Assembly (NCBI RefSeq): GCF_017873135.1
Contig: NZ_JAGGJV010000001.1
Span: 496,001 to 560,000, forward strand
Source of the DNA: Rhizobium herbae
GTDB lineage: Bacteria > Pseudomonadota > Alphaproteobacteria > Rhizobiales > Rhizobiaceae
Direction: 5' to 3'
DNA length: 64,000 bases
Shown here piece after piece: positions 30,546 through 40,266 of this stretch (position 1 is its first letter; each line of letters begins with the position of its first letter). The notes below the pieces were generated by a model. It was not told where the DNA came from and did no database searches. It worked only from the letters and a program-made list of their open reading frames with translations. The position numbers and the translations under genes are program-made.

Positions 30546-30576
30546 CGATCGAGCCGGTCAGGAGCCGGCTCGATCG
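30546..30576 (+). terminator. terminator-like hairpin after the malic enzyme gene
   Basis: A perfect 12-bp stem (CGATCGAGCCGG with CCGGCTCGATCG) with a seven-base loop lies nine bases past the stop. An AT-rich stretch follows but no clean T-run. Confidence 0.65.
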
Positions 30577-30709
30577 AAATGTAATTCGCCTGAAAATACA
30601 ATTATAAATTGTAAAATTTAGAAAATTTCTGTTAACCAAAGACTGCACTAGACAAACTTAAAAAACCATTATCATGGTAAATTCCCTTAAATGACAGGGT
30701 ATTTGCAAC
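30577..30709 (+). promoter_or_regulatory. AT-rich upstream region of the LuxR gene
   Basis: This is one of the most AT-rich stretches in the window. It includes an inverted repeat ACCATTATCATGGT near 30665 and runs such as TTATAAATTGTAAAATTT. It probably holds the luxR promoter and regulator sites. No single consensus box was convincing, and only an isolated ATGACAG resembles half a Pho box. Confidence 0.4.
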
Positions 30710-31447
30710 ATGACTGACCAACGGGCATTCTTTGACCTGCTGGACATTATGGAAAACGAGAAACTCGTTGAAGCAAAACGGTTTTTCGCCCTGATGCGCA
30801 GCACTTTCAGTATTGCAAATCTACTTTACGCCGATGTCGATGTTCTAGCGAAAGGCTTCGCGTTTCACCGGCTACACCATACCTTCAGCGCCGGCGCGGT
30901 CAGAACCTATCTCGATGAAGGATTTCGGCGGATCGATCCGATCCTTCGGCTCACCATGGGTGGAATCAGGCCGGTGGATTGGGCAACCGCCCGCAAACTT
31001 CACCCCGAAAGTGAACCGCTCTTTTCCGCCGCCGCACGATTGGGGCTTGGCACCGATGGAATCACGTTGCCACTTCCGACCCCCACACGCCGCCTCGCCT
31101 TTTTGGCGATCCATGCCGATATACCGGCTGAAGAATGGCCGGCCTACCGGCGCAACCATCTGCGCGACTTTCAACTGCTGGCCAATCTCTTCCATGCTTC
31201 CGTTCTCGAAAACGACAACCGGATGCAGCTTGCGGAGCAAGGCGCCAAGACATTGACCCATCGTGAAACAGAAGTGCTCGGCTGGACCGCCGCCGGCAAA
31301 AGTTACTGGGAAATCGGCACAATCCTCGGCATTTCCGAGCGCACCGTCCGTTTCTTCATGACCAATGCCCGCCGCAAGCTGAATGTCGTCTCCAACACGC
31401 AGGCCGTCGCCCAGGCCGTCCGGCGCGATCTTATCCCGACCTTCTGA
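30710..31447 (+). CDS. sinR: LuxR-family quorum-sensing regulator with an atypical ligand pocket
   Basis: The product is 245 residues. The N-terminal autoinducer-binding domain (about 20-165) aligns by eye to TraR. Tyr61, Asp70-Pro71 (RRIDPIL), Trp85 (PVDW) and Gly113 (DGITLP) equivalents are present, but the Trp57 position, which contacts the lactone ring, is Ala (SAGAVRTY). The C-terminal LuxR helix-turn-helix is intact (LTHRETEVLGWTAAGKSYWEIGTILGISERTV). The luxI-type gene follows 192 bases downstream. The position after a malic enzyme gene recalls sinR of S. meliloti; the symbol is given on that basis. Confidence 0.88.
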   Translation: MTDQRAFFDLLDIMENEKLVEAKRFFALMRSTFSIANLLYADVDVLAKGFAFHRLHHTFSAGAVRTYLDEGFRRIDPILRLTMGGIRPVDWATARKLHPESEPLFSAAARLGLGTDGITLPLPTPTRRLAFLAIHADIPAEEWPAYRRNHLRDFQLLANLFHASVLENDNRMQLAEQGAKTLTHRETEVLGWTAAGKSYWEIGTILGISERTVRFFMTNARRKLNVVSNTQAVAQAVRRDLIPTF

Positions 31448-31503
31448 CCCCCACCGCACCTTCGGCTAAAATATCTTCAATCCGACCGAGCCGCCTCTCC
31501 GCC

Positions 31504-31527
31504 CAGCGCGTCCTTCCGGACGCGCTG
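31504..31527 (+). terminator. hairpin between luxR and luxI
   Basis: A perfect 10-bp stem, CAGCGCGTCC with GGACGCGCTG around TTCC, is followed by GATTTCTTCG. It likely ends most luxR transcripts, leaving luxI to its own lux-box promoter. Confidence 0.6.
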
Positions 31528-31557
31528 GATTTCTTCGCATATCGGCGTGCATTCGAA

Positions 31558-31577
31558 ACCTGTCACTACCGACAGTT
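31558..31577 (+). promoter_or_regulatory. lux-box-like operator upstream of the AHL synthase gene
   Basis: The 20-bp element ACCTGTCACTACCGACAGTT has the lux-box core CTG-N10-CAG (31560-31575) and begins with the consensus ACCTGT. Its centre is about 70 bases before the luxI start, a distance that fits a regulator bound just upstream of a -35 box. It implies LuxR-controlled positive feedback on the synthase. Confidence 0.7.
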
Positions 31578-31639
31578 ATGCCGGGCTTCGATCACTGACA
31601 GCATTTGCTCCTCGCTTTCGAGATCACAGGAGCAAAAAA

Positions 31640-32284
31640 ATGATCAGGATTTTCAACAGCAACACCGGCAAACACCATCCCCGCGACCTCGATGAAATGT
31701 TCCGACTGCGCAAGCGCGTCTTTCATGACCTGCTGAAGTGGGACGTATCGGTTCGCGATGACTGGGAGATCGACAACTACGACGACGCCAATCCCCTCTA
31801 CGTGCTCTCCTATTCGGACCAGACCGGACGCCTGCGCGGCTCTCTGCGGTTGCTGCCGACGCTCGGACCGAACATGCTCGACGATACGTTTCCGATCCTG
31901 CTCGGCGACAACCCGCAGGTCCGCAGCGCTTCCGTCTGGGAATCCAGCCGATTCTGCATCGATCCCACCATCTCGCAGGATCGCGGCTCCAATCAGGTGA
32001 CGATTGCAGCCGCCGAGCTGATGTGCGGTGTCGGAGAACTCGGGCTGTCGTCCGGCCTCAGTCACATCGTCACCGTCACGGACGTCTTCCTGGAGCGGAT
32101 GTTCCGGCGGATGGGCTGCCCCGGCGAGCGGATCGGTGAACCGCAGCGGATCGGATCGGTCTATGCCGTCGCCGTTGCCTGGGAAGTCACGACCGGTCTG
32201 CTGGAAACGATGAAGGCTGTCGCCGAGATCGGCGGATCGGTTCTGGAGCAGCCGATGTCGCTTGAGACCGCCCGGGCGGCGTGA
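31640..32284 (+). CDS. sinI: acyl-homoserine-lactone synthase (LuxI family)
   Basis: The product is 214 residues from ATG 31640 (CAGGAG nine bases upstream); the longer frame would cross the lux box. All invariant LuxI residues can be seen: Arg and Phe of RKRVFHDLLKWDV, Trp of that block, Asp of WEIDNYDD, Arg of GRLRGSLRLLP, and Glu and Arg of SVWESSRFCID. It makes N-acyl-homoserine lactone from SAM and acyl-ACP. The chain length cannot be read; S. meliloti SinI, in a similar gene setting, makes long-chain signals. The upstream lux box suggests autoinduction by the adjacent LuxR. Confidence 0.93.
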   Translation: MIRIFNSNTGKHHPRDLDEMFRLRKRVFHDLLKWDVSVRDDWEIDNYDDANPLYVLSYSDQTGRLRGSLRLLPTLGPNMLDDTFPILLGDNPQVRSASVWESSRFCIDPTISQDRGSNQVTIAAAELMCGVGELGLSSGLSHIVTVTDVFLERMFRRMGCPGERIGEPQRIGSVYAVAVAWEVTTGLLETMKAVAEIGGSVLEQPMSLETARAA

Positions 32285-32296
32285 GTTGTTCTGCTC

Positions 32297-32323
32297 GGGA
32301 GGGCTGCCGATTGTGGCCCTCCC
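32297..32323 (+). terminator. terminator-like hairpin after luxI
   Basis: An 8-bp stem, GGGAGGGC with GCCCTCCC, lies 13 bases past the stop. A TTTT occurs ten bases later. Confidence 0.55.
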
Positions 32324-32459
32324 GCCTCGCCTGTTTTAATTTTCCCAAGCCCCGTTAACGCTGGCGCATGGACTGCGTTGCACCGCTTTCGAATGACGCT
32401 ATGATGGGCGCAAAGTCAGAGTGCGGAGGATGATCCACCGCACCCGGCGAGATGCCGGT

Positions 32460-33557
32460 ATGCTCAGGCGAGTAAAACACGTGATCTTCCGATCGGTATC
32501 CTTCGCGGCGCTTATAGGTCCGCTTCTTCTGGTTATGACGACCACGGCCGATGCCTCGGCGGTGTGCGAACGTCTGAACGCGCGTCTTGCCAGCCTGCCG
32601 AAGATTGTCGCTTCCAACGCCAATCTTCGTGATTACACCGGGGCAATCTCGCGCCAGAACCTGGATTTGCGCCAGGCGCGCAGTGATCGGCGGCGTCTGG
32701 GATGCAGTTCCGGCAGCGTGATCATTGTCGGCGGTCCGAACGAAGAAGCCTGCCAGAGCCTGAGCGCTGAAATCTCGCAAATGGAAATGAACCTCGAAAC
32801 GCTGAAGGCCCGTCGCCAGTATCTCGTGTCGGGCACCGACAGCGACATAAGCCGGCGCCGCATCCTCGCCGCTCTCGACGTCAATCGCTGCGCCGAGGAA
32901 CAGGACGAAATTCTCCGGGCCGCCGCCGAAGAGCCGGAAACCCACCGCAATATCCTGAGCGACCTGCCGCCGATCGGCGAAGCCTATCCGGACCTGCGCG
33001 GCAGCGCTGATGTAACCGACTTCACAGTCCCGGGTGACGAATATCAAGGCAGCCTGCGTACGCTCTGCGTGCGCACCTGTGACGGCGCGTTCTTCCCGAT
33101 CTCGTCGAATGCATCGCCCGCCGATTTCCAGCGCGACGCCGAGACCTGCCAGCGCCGCTGCCCGGGAACGGAGACGGCGCTCTACTACCATGCGCTGGCA
33201 ACCGAAGAGACCGACCAGATGGTCTCCGCCTCGACCGGCGAACCCTATGCCGAACTGCCGGCGGCTTTCGCCTACAAGACACGCGATCTCAGCCAGCCCG
33301 GCCAATGCGGCTGCTCGCCCGTCGGACGCACCGCGACGAACCAGAGTACGCCCGACAACGGCAAGGGTATTGTCGATTTTCGCGCACGCAAGAAGACCGA
33401 CAGCGCTGAGGTGAAAAGCACCATCGCGGATCGCCCGTACAATCCGCAGGACAGCAAGGTGCGTGTTGTTGGCCCGAGCTTCCTGCCCTCGCAGGAAACG
33501 TCGATCGACCTCAGACATCCGGCCGGCCCCGGTTACCAGCCGCAACAGACGAACTGA
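32460..33557 (+). CDS. exported DUF2865 protein
   Basis: The product is 365 residues if it starts at ATG 32460, which yields a clean signal peptide (MLRRVKHVIFRSVSFAALIG); GTG 32421 and ATG 32430 are alternatives. The N-terminal mature part is helical with cysteines. The DUF2865 core follows: RTLCVRTCDGAFFPISSNASPADFQRDAETCQRRCPGTETALYYH, with paired cysteines that may form disulfides. The end is proline- and charge-rich. DUF2865 is restricted to Rhizobiales-type bacteria and has no assigned function; export to the periplasm or envelope is inferred. The stop abuts the bluB stop on the other strand. Confidence 0.85.
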   Translation: MLRRVKHVIFRSVSFAALIGPLLLVMTTTADASAVCERLNARLASLPKIVASNANLRDYTGAISRQNLDLRQARSDRRRLGCSSGSVIIVGGPNEEACQSLSAEISQMEMNLETLKARRQYLVSGTDSDISRRRILAALDVNRCAEEQDEILRAAAEEPETHRNILSDLPPIGEAYPDLRGSADVTDFTVPGDEYQGSLRTLCVRTCDGAFFPISSNASPADFQRDAETCQRRCPGTETALYYHALATEETDQMVSASTGEPYAELPAAFAYKTRDLSQPGQCGCSPVGRTATNQSTPDNGKGIVDFRARKKTDSAEVKSTIADRPYNPQDSKVRVVGPSFLPSQETSIDLRHPAGPGYQPQQTN

Positions 33558-34495
<938 letters not shown>

Positions 34496-34512
34496 AGACC
34501 GATATGGTCATA

Positions 34513-34540
34513 GCGGGCCGCCGAATGCAAGGCGGCCCGC
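34513..34540 (-). terminator. strong hairpin after the SDR gene
   Basis: A perfect 10-bp all-GC stem (GCGGGCCGCC with GGCGGCCCGC) lies nine bases past the SDR stop and just before the riboswitch. There is no U-run, but the stem is strong enough to end or protect the transcript. Confidence 0.5.
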
Positions 34541-34549
34541 ATACTCTCC

Positions 34550-35371
34550 TCACATGGCAGCGACCGGATGCGGCGAACCGTCATAGGCGCCCCAGATCGA
34601 CTGGTCGAAGCAGATCACCGAGCCCGTCATCAGGCCGGATTCCGCCGACGACAGATAGGCGCAGGCCCGCGCCACCTCGGCCGGATCGACCAGGCGGCCG
34701 AAGGGCTGGGTTGCCGCCGCCTTTTCCAGCCAGTTGCCGGCAGCCCCATGAAATTCGCGCTGGATGCGATCCTCGCCTTCCGACGCCATCCAGCCGATGT
34801 TCAACCCGTTGACGCGGATGCGGTTGCGCAGCACCGCATAAGCCGTGTTCTTGGTCAGCGTTTCCAGCGCGCCCTTGGAGGCGCAATAGGCTGATATGAA
34901 CGGCTGGCCTGCCTTGGCCGACATCGAGCCGATATTGACGATGGTTCCCTCGATCTTTTCCCGGCGCATCACGTTGATCGTCTCCTGCATCAGGAAGAAC
35001 GGCGCGCGCACGTTGATGGCGAACATGCGGTCGAACAGTTCCGGGCTGGTATCGAGAATAGTGCCGCGATCAGTGATCGCCGCCGCGTTGACCAATGCAT
35101 CGACACGGCCGAATTCCGCGTCGCAGGCGGCGACCACCTTGCGCGCGTCCTCCACCTCCCCGAGATCGGCCTGCACATAGACGACCTTCGTGCCGGTCGC
35201 CCTGCCGATCTCGGCGGCCTTGGCCTCGCCCTTTACGGCATTGCGCCCACAGATCACGATGCCGGCGGCACCACGCTCGGCAAACAGCGCGGCGATCGTC
35301 GCGCCCAGCCCTTGCGTGCCGCCGGTAACGATCGCGATCTTGCCGTCGAGCCGGCCATATTCGTTGCTCAT
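34550..35371 (-). CDS. short-chain dehydrogenase/reductase
   Basis: The product is 273 residues. It is a classical SDR: cofactor loop VTGGTQGLGATIA near residue 16, NAAAITDRG, catalytic Ser in IVNIGSMSAK, and Tyr/Lys in SAYCASKGAL. An acidic or basic residue after the second strand (CGRNAVKGEA) suggests NADP, weakly. The substrate is probably a sugar, polyol or steroid-like alcohol, to judge from the neighbouring LacI regulator and PhyH oxygenase. A terminator separates it from the oxygenase gene upstream. Confidence 0.88.
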   Translation of the reverse strand: MSNEYGRLDGKIAIVTGGTQGLGATIAALFAERGAAGIVICGRNAVKGEAKAAEIGRATGTKVVYVQADLGEVEDARKVVAACDAEFGRVDALVNAAAITDRGTILDTSPELFDRMFAINVRAPFFLMQETINVMRREKIEGTIVNIGSMSAKAGQPFISAYCASKGALETLTKNTAYAVLRNRIRVNGLNIGWMASEGEDRIQREFHGAAGNWLEKAAATQPFGRLVDPAEVARACAYLSSAESGLMTGSVICFDQSIWGAYDGSPHPVAAM

Positions 35372-35403
35372 TCCGTTTCCTCCGTTTTATCATTCATGAT
35401 GCG

Positions 35404-35436
35404 AAAAACTTCCGCCCGGAAACCGGACGGAAGTTT
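35404..35436 (-). terminator. intrinsic terminator of the PhyH dioxygenase gene
   Basis: On the minus strand AAACTTCCG pairs with CGGAAGTTT around a GC-rich inner loop, ending in TTTTT. It is 21 bases past the dioxygenase stop. Confidence 0.7.
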
Positions 35437-35457
35437 GAAATGTTTGATCTGTGTGAT

Positions 35458-36651
35458 TTAGCTGAGCTTCTTTTCCGATTGTGCCGCAAGCGCTGCGGTA
35501 AACGCAGCCGCTTCCCAGCCGCCGGCAAGCGCCTCGTGCATCAGTTGCGCCTGCGTCTTCGGCGCAAGGCCGCCCACTGGCGGATCCCGGTCGAGATTGG
35601 TCGGGAAGGAATAGCCCTCCGCGCAGGATGCGATGGCGCAGGCGGCCTCCGCCTCCGACAGGCGTCCGTCCGCAAGCATGACCTTCAGCGCCGGATAGAG
35701 CACGGCACTCATCCGCTCGCGATTGACCGTCTCCATTGCCCGGCCGAAAGCGGATGAAACCTGCAGCAGGTTGGCGACCCGCTTGATGCCTTCTGATCGA
35801 TTGGTGCCGGCGGCATGGAAGAGCGCCGGATTGAAGAACACCAGATCGCCCTTCGACAGGGGCAGCTGCACATGGTTGCGGTCGAAATAATCCCGGAATT
35901 CCTGGCGCTTCAGCGCCAGATAGCCGGGAACGTAGGTCTGGCTATAGGGCAGAAACAGCGTCGGGCCGCTTTCCAGCGGCATATCGCAATGCGCCACCGC
36001 CCCCTGCAACGTCAGCACAGGCGACAGCCGGTGGACATGCGCCGGAAACTGTTCGATCACGGCAGACGTCTGGAAGCCGAGATGATAGTCGCGATGCGCC
36101 GATTGCGCCGCGCCGCCCGGATTGACCCGGTTGACCTGCGCCGTCATCTGGTAGCTCGGCCCGAGCCAGGCTTCGCTGACCAGCGCGATCAGGGCGTTGC
36201 CATAATAGGCGGCAAAATTTTCCGGATCCTTGAGACAATGCTTTTCCAGCGAGTTCCAGATGCGGTCGTTGGCGCCGGGCTTGGCAAAATGGTCGCCGCC
36301 GCCGGTATTGGTCCGGTGCTGCTCGTTGATGATCTCGTCGAAGATGCCGCTCGCCGCATCGATGACGGCAGTATCGTCAAAGGCCCGTTTGAGGACGATC
36401 ACACCCGGCCCGTTTGAAAATGCCTCGCAGATTTCGGCAAGCACCGCCCGGCGCCCTTCATTGGTCGCAGCCGCCTTCAGCACGCTGGCGCCATCGTAGA
36501 TCAGCACGTTCTTCTCGACGCTTGCGGCATGCGGATAGTCGCTGAGCTGTGTCGTCCGTTCCACTTCGGCACGAAAGTCCTCCAGATCGCATGCAGCCTC
36601 CGTCAGCCAGATCCGGTCCGCGCGTTGCTTCAGCAGATTGTCGGTTTTCAT
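35458..36651 (-). CDS. phytanoyl-CoA dioxygenase (PhyH) family protein
   Basis: The product is 397 residues from ATG 36651, with GGAGG eleven bases upstream. It has the double-stranded beta-helix of non-heme Fe(II)/2-oxoglutarate oxygenases: the H-x-D iron pair in SAHRDYHLGFQ and the distal histidine in FFNPALFHAAGTNRS. GVIVLKRAF and ESGPTLFLPYS are family blocks. PhyH enzymes hydroxylate fatty acyl, sugar or amino-acid-like substrates; the substrate is unknown here. It is divergent from a LacI regulator (104 bases between starts), a common target-regulator layout. Confidence 0.87.
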   Translation of the reverse strand: MKTDNLLKQRADRIWLTEAACDLEDFRAEVERTTQLSDYPHAASVEKNVLIYDGASVLKAAATNEGRRAVLAEICEAFSNGPGVIVLKRAFDDTAVIDAASGIFDEIINEQHRTNTGGGDHFAKPGANDRIWNSLEKHCLKDPENFAAYYGNALIALVSEAWLGPSYQMTAQVNRVNPGGAAQSAHRDYHLGFQTSAVIEQFPAHVHRLSPVLTLQGAVAHCDMPLESGPTLFLPYSQTYVPGYLALKRQEFRDYFDRNHVQLPLSKGDLVFFNPALFHAAGTNRSEGIKRVANLLQVSSAFGRAMETVNRERMSAVLYPALKVMLADGRLSEAEAACAIASCAEGYSFPTNLDRDPPVGGLAPKTQAQLMHEALAGGWEAAAFTAALAAQSEKKLS

Positions 36652-36755
36652 CCCATTTCCTCCCGTCGGATGTTCCTCGATGACCGCACTATACGCGCCG
36701 GAAAAAGCTGATATAGAGCAGAAACCCATCAAAAAACCATCAGAACGGAGCCGCG

Positions 36756-37784
36756 ATGGCACACGAGTTTCTGGTCAAGGACATCGCCTTTCAGGCCGGC
36801 CTCAGCGTCGCCACTGTCGATCGCGTGCTAAACGACCGGCCGGGTGTGCGCAAACAGACGGAACTACGCGTGCGCGCCGCCATCCGGGAATTGGAAAAGC
36901 AGCAGGCGGGCGTCGAGATCCAGGGCCGCAAATTCGGCATCGACGTCGTTATGGAAGCGCCCGACCGCTTCACCGACACCGTGCGCGATGCCTTCGAAAG
37001 CGAGAGCACGACCTTCCTGCCGACGATCTTCCGCTCGCGGTTTCATGTCGCCGAAACCATGCGCCCGCAGGACATCGTCCAGATTCTCGACCGCGCTCGT
37101 TTGCGCGGAACCGATGGCGTGGTGCTGAAGGCGCCGGATGTACCCGAGATCAGCGCCGCCGTCGCGCGTCTCGAACAGTCCGGCATTCCCGTCGTGACGC
37201 TGGTCACCGACCTGCCGAACGCACCGCGCACGGCCTATGCCGGCGCGGACAACAGGGCTGCCGGCGAAACCGCTGCCTACCTGATCGGCGAGCGTTTTGC
37301 CGGCCATTCGGCGACGGTGCTCGCGACCCTGTCGAGCAGCCGGTTCCGCGGTGAGGAGGAACGGGAAATCGGCTTTCGCCGCACTTTGCGCGACCGCTAT
37401 CCGTCGATCGGCATTGTCGAGATCAGCGAAGGCCTTGGCCGCGACGATGCGACCGGGGCGCTTGCGGCCGAAGCGCTGTCGAACAACACGGGCATCAATG
37501 CCGTCTATTCGATCGGCGGCGGCAACCGGGCGGTCCTTGCGGCTTTTGCCGCAGCAGGCAGGACATGCTCCATTTTCGTGGCTCACGATCTCGACGCGGG
37601 CAACCTGGAACTCCTGCGCAAGGGGCAGATCCAGTTCATCCTGCACCACGATCTGAAAGCCGACGTGCGGACCGCGTTCCGGGCAATCATGGGTCGTCGG
37701 GGGGCTTTGGCTGCGCAGGGCGTCGCGCGCCTGTCGGCGGTCGAGATCATCACGCCCTACAACATTCCGCCGCCAACGCGGTAA
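36756..37784 (+). CDS. LacI-family transcriptional regulator
   Basis: The product is 342 residues, with GGAG seven bases before the ATG. The N-terminal helix-turn-helix is VKDIAFQAGLSVATVDRVLNDRPGVR. The rest is a periplasmic-binding-protein-like sensor domain (GVVLKAPDVPEISAAVARLEQSGIPVVTLVTDLPN, then AYAGADNRAAGETAAYL). The ligand is probably a sugar or polyol. It likely controls the divergent PhyH dioxygenase and perhaps the SDR. No sugar transporter is linked, unlike most LacI loci. Confidence 0.9.
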   Translation: MAHEFLVKDIAFQAGLSVATVDRVLNDRPGVRKQTELRVRAAIRELEKQQAGVEIQGRKFGIDVVMEAPDRFTDTVRDAFESESTTFLPTIFRSRFHVAETMRPQDIVQILDRARLRGTDGVVLKAPDVPEISAAVARLEQSGIPVVTLVTDLPNAPRTAYAGADNRAAGETAAYLIGERFAGHSATVLATLSSSRFRGEEEREIGFRRTLRDRYPSIGIVEISEGLGRDDATGALAAEALSNNTGINAVYSIGGGNRAVLAAFAAAGRTCSIFVAHDLDAGNLELLRKGQIQFILHHDLKADVRTAFRAIMGRRGALAAQGVARLSAVEIITPYNIPPPTR

Positions 37785-39278
37785 TCAGGCGGCGTGTCCG
37801 GCTTCCAGGGGACGCTCGGCGCTGGCGAGATCGCCGGCCGTCTGAACGCGGTTGCGGCCGCGGTTCTTGGCCAGATACAGCGCCTGGTCGGCCAGAGGCA
37901 CGATTTCGCGGGCGATACTGCCGTGATCGGGAGCAAAGGCGATGCCGATGCTGCTGCCGACACGCAGCAACTGCCCTTCGAACGGCACCGGCACCTGCGC
38001 CTCGACGATCAGCGCAGCGGCAAGTGCCATCACCTGATCCTTCGAAACCCTATGATCGAGGATGATGGTGAATTCGTCGCCGCCAAGACGGGCGACGACA
38101 CCATTGCCTGCAACACGGGCGGCAAAGCGGGATGCGACCGTCTTCAGGACAGCGTCTCCAGCCGGATGGCCAAAGGTGTCGTTGACCGCCTTGAACTTGT
38201 CGAGATCGATGCAGAGCAGCGAGAAAGGACGCTCCCTGACCTTGGCAAGCGAGGCTTCGAGAACCTCATCGAAGCCGCTGCGGTTCAAAAGCCCGGTCAA
38301 CCGGTCGTGCTTGGCAAGGTGCCGATTCTCCGCTTCGCTCGTCTGGAGAGCCGAAAACACCGCACCGAACCGCGCAGCGATAAAGGCCATGAGCAAAGCG
38401 CCCGACATGGCGATGACGATGACGCTTGGTAGCGTCTCGGAGCGCACGAAACTGCCGGGCGCACGCGGCGTCCAGGCTGCAACCATGCAGGCGGGCTGGG
38501 AACAGCTGTTGACCGCAACGTGAATGGAGCCTTCCGGCACCTGGCGCAGCGGCGCGAAGGCGAGATTGAAAATACCGAGCCTGTCCTCCATGTCGCGGAT
38601 CATCCGGTCGGTAAACGGTTTCACGGTGACCATGAACACCGGCTTGCGGCGGCTTGCCGGAATGTCCAGCGTCTTCGGGACCACAGCCTGAACCACGACG
38701 ATGCTCATCTTGCCGTCGATCATCCGCAGATCCGCGGCATGGATATTCGGCAGCGGCGGCGTCAACGCATCCTTGTCTGTTTCGACGGATTGCAGCGCCC
38801 AGCCGCCGTCCTTGGCCACCAGCGCCGCTTCATAGAGGTCGTTTGCCTTCTCGATGAGGTCGTCGGCCCATTTCAGGGTACGCGCGCCATCCTGGGGATC
38901 GACCTTGCTGCCGTTCATCACAGCCAGCAGCGTGCGATCGGAGGCATCGGCAAAGATCATCCAGGAAAAGCCGAAATCCTTCCACAACCAGTCCGTCAGT
39001 GCTTCCTTGACGAACGCATCGGCGAAGGTCCGCTTTTCAAGCTGCGTGAAACTCTTGTCCCAGTAGGAAAATTCGGCCTGATACTGAACGACTGCATCGA
39101 CCTGGTGCTGCATCTCGCTTTCGACAAGCTTTCGCTCCGCGGTCAGGCCGAAGCGATCGGCCTCGGTCACCGAACGATCGAGCACGAAGGCAAGGCTTGC
39201 GACGATCATCAGGGCAACGAGGGTACAGGCGGCATGAATGCCCAGCACCGCACTGCCCGTCTTGCTCTTCGCCACCAT
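37785..39278 (-). CDS. CHASE4-GGDEF diguanylate cyclase
   Basis: The product is 497 residues. A membrane helix near residues 13-33 and a second near 280-300 bracket a periplasmic CHASE4-like sensor domain (VQYQAEFSYWDKSFTQL, WLWKDFGFSWMIF). The cytoplasmic GGDEF domain begins at HDRLTGLLNRSGFDEVLEASL, with an intact active-site motif RLGGDEFTII. It has FAPDHGS in place of an EAL domain, so it should make, not break, cyclic di-GMP. The gene abuts the LacI gene stop to stop. Confidence 0.93.
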   Translation of the reverse strand: MVAKSKTGSAVLGIHAACTLVALMIVASLAFVLDRSVTEADRFGLTAERKLVESEMQHQVDAVVQYQAEFSYWDKSFTQLEKRTFADAFVKEALTDWLWKDFGFSWMIFADASDRTLLAVMNGSKVDPQDGARTLKWADDLIEKANDLYEAALVAKDGGWALQSVETDKDALTPPLPNIHAADLRMIDGKMSIVVVQAVVPKTLDIPASRRKPVFMVTVKPFTDRMIRDMEDRLGIFNLAFAPLRQVPEGSIHVAVNSCSQPACMVAAWTPRAPGSFVRSETLPSVIVIAMSGALLMAFIAARFGAVFSALQTSEAENRHLAKHDRLTGLLNRSGFDEVLEASLAKVRERPFSLLCIDLDKFKAVNDTFGHPAGDAVLKTVASRFAARVAGNGVVARLGGDEFTIILDHRVSKDQVMALAAALIVEAQVPVPFEGQLLRVGSSIGIAFAPDHGSIAREIVPLADQALYLAKNRGRNRVQTAGDLASAERPLEAGHAA

Positions 39279-39394
39279 GCCTGCCTCGCCAGTCCTTTTC
39301 GCCGAACCTCATAGAGGAGTTCCGGCTTGCTGATGTGGACGAAGCCTAGCAAGGAAAGCGGAAGTTTCATTTAAACAAGCTGGTTGGAAAACCG

Positions 39395-40228
39395 TTAATT
39401 CCCAACGGTCGGCTCGTAGCGCACGAAGGCGAATTCCCTGCCGTCGGGCGACCAGTTGGGAACGTTGATCGTGCCCTGCCCGCCGAACAGTTCAAACAGC
39501 GTGCGGGCGTTGCCGCCATCCGGATCCATCAGCCGCAGCCGGACGTCGAGATCGCGCGGGTGATCGAAGACGTCGCCGTCATAGGAGATGACGAGCAGGT
39601 GCTTGCCGTCGGGCGACGGATGCGGGAACCAGTCGCCGTATTCGCTGTCGGTAACGCGTGTGACATCCGAGCCATCGGGTCGGATACGCCAGATCTGCAT
39701 CCGGCCGGGGCGGCTGGAGTTGAAATAGATCCATTCTCCATCCGGGCTGTAGTCCGGGCCGTCATTCCGCCCCTCGCCGAATGTCAGTCGGGTCTCGTCG
39801 CCGCCTTCGACAGGGATCGTGTAGATATCGAAGACCTGATCGCGGATACCGCAATAGGCAAGCGTTTTTCCATCCGGCGACCAGCCATGCCAGTAGGACG
39901 GCCGGTTCTGCGTCACCTGTTTCGGCACGCCACCGGCGGCCGGCAATGTATAGATTGTCGATGCGCCGAATTCCGTCTTGTCGCTGATGACGATGGTCTT
40001 GCCGTCCGGCGAAATGCCGTGGTCGTTGTTGCACGTGCGCGCAAAGCCCGTATCGATCAACACCGGCTCGCCGCCCGCAAGCGGCAAGCGGTAGAGCAGC
40101 CCGTCGCCGTTGATGACCAGCGACTGTCCGTCCGGCGACCAGTTCGGTGCCTCGACCAGCTGCTCCGTCTGCCAGACGATGCGGCTCTTGCCGCTGGCAA
40201 TGGTGTAGATCTCAACCGAACTGCGCAT
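39395..40228 (-). CDS. TolB-like beta-propeller protein
   Basis: The product is 277 residues from ATG 40228 (GGAGAAG upstream). It contains repeated WD40-like/PD40 blades, each with a WSPDG or SPDGK motif ([54 protein letters not shown]). There is no signal peptide, so unlike TolB it is probably cytoplasmic. It lies 38 bases after nadE in the same direction and is likely cotranscribed. The function is unknown. Confidence 0.82.
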   Translation of the reverse strand: MRSSVEIYTIASGKSRIVWQTEQLVEAPNWSPDGQSLVINGDGLLYRLPLAGGEPVLIDTGFARTCNNDHGISPDGKTIVISDKTEFGASTIYTLPAAGGVPKQVTQNRPSYWHGWSPDGKTLAYCGIRDQVFDIYTIPVEGGDETRLTFGEGRNDGPDYSPDGEWIYFNSSRPGRMQIWRIRPDGSDVTRVTDSEYGDWFPHPSPDGKHLLVISYDGDVFDHPRDLDVRLRLMDPDGGNARTLFELFGGQGTINVPNWSPDGREFAFVRYEPTVGN

Positions 40229-40266
40229 ATCGTCTTCTCCAATTCCCAAACCTGCCGGTCGCAAGC

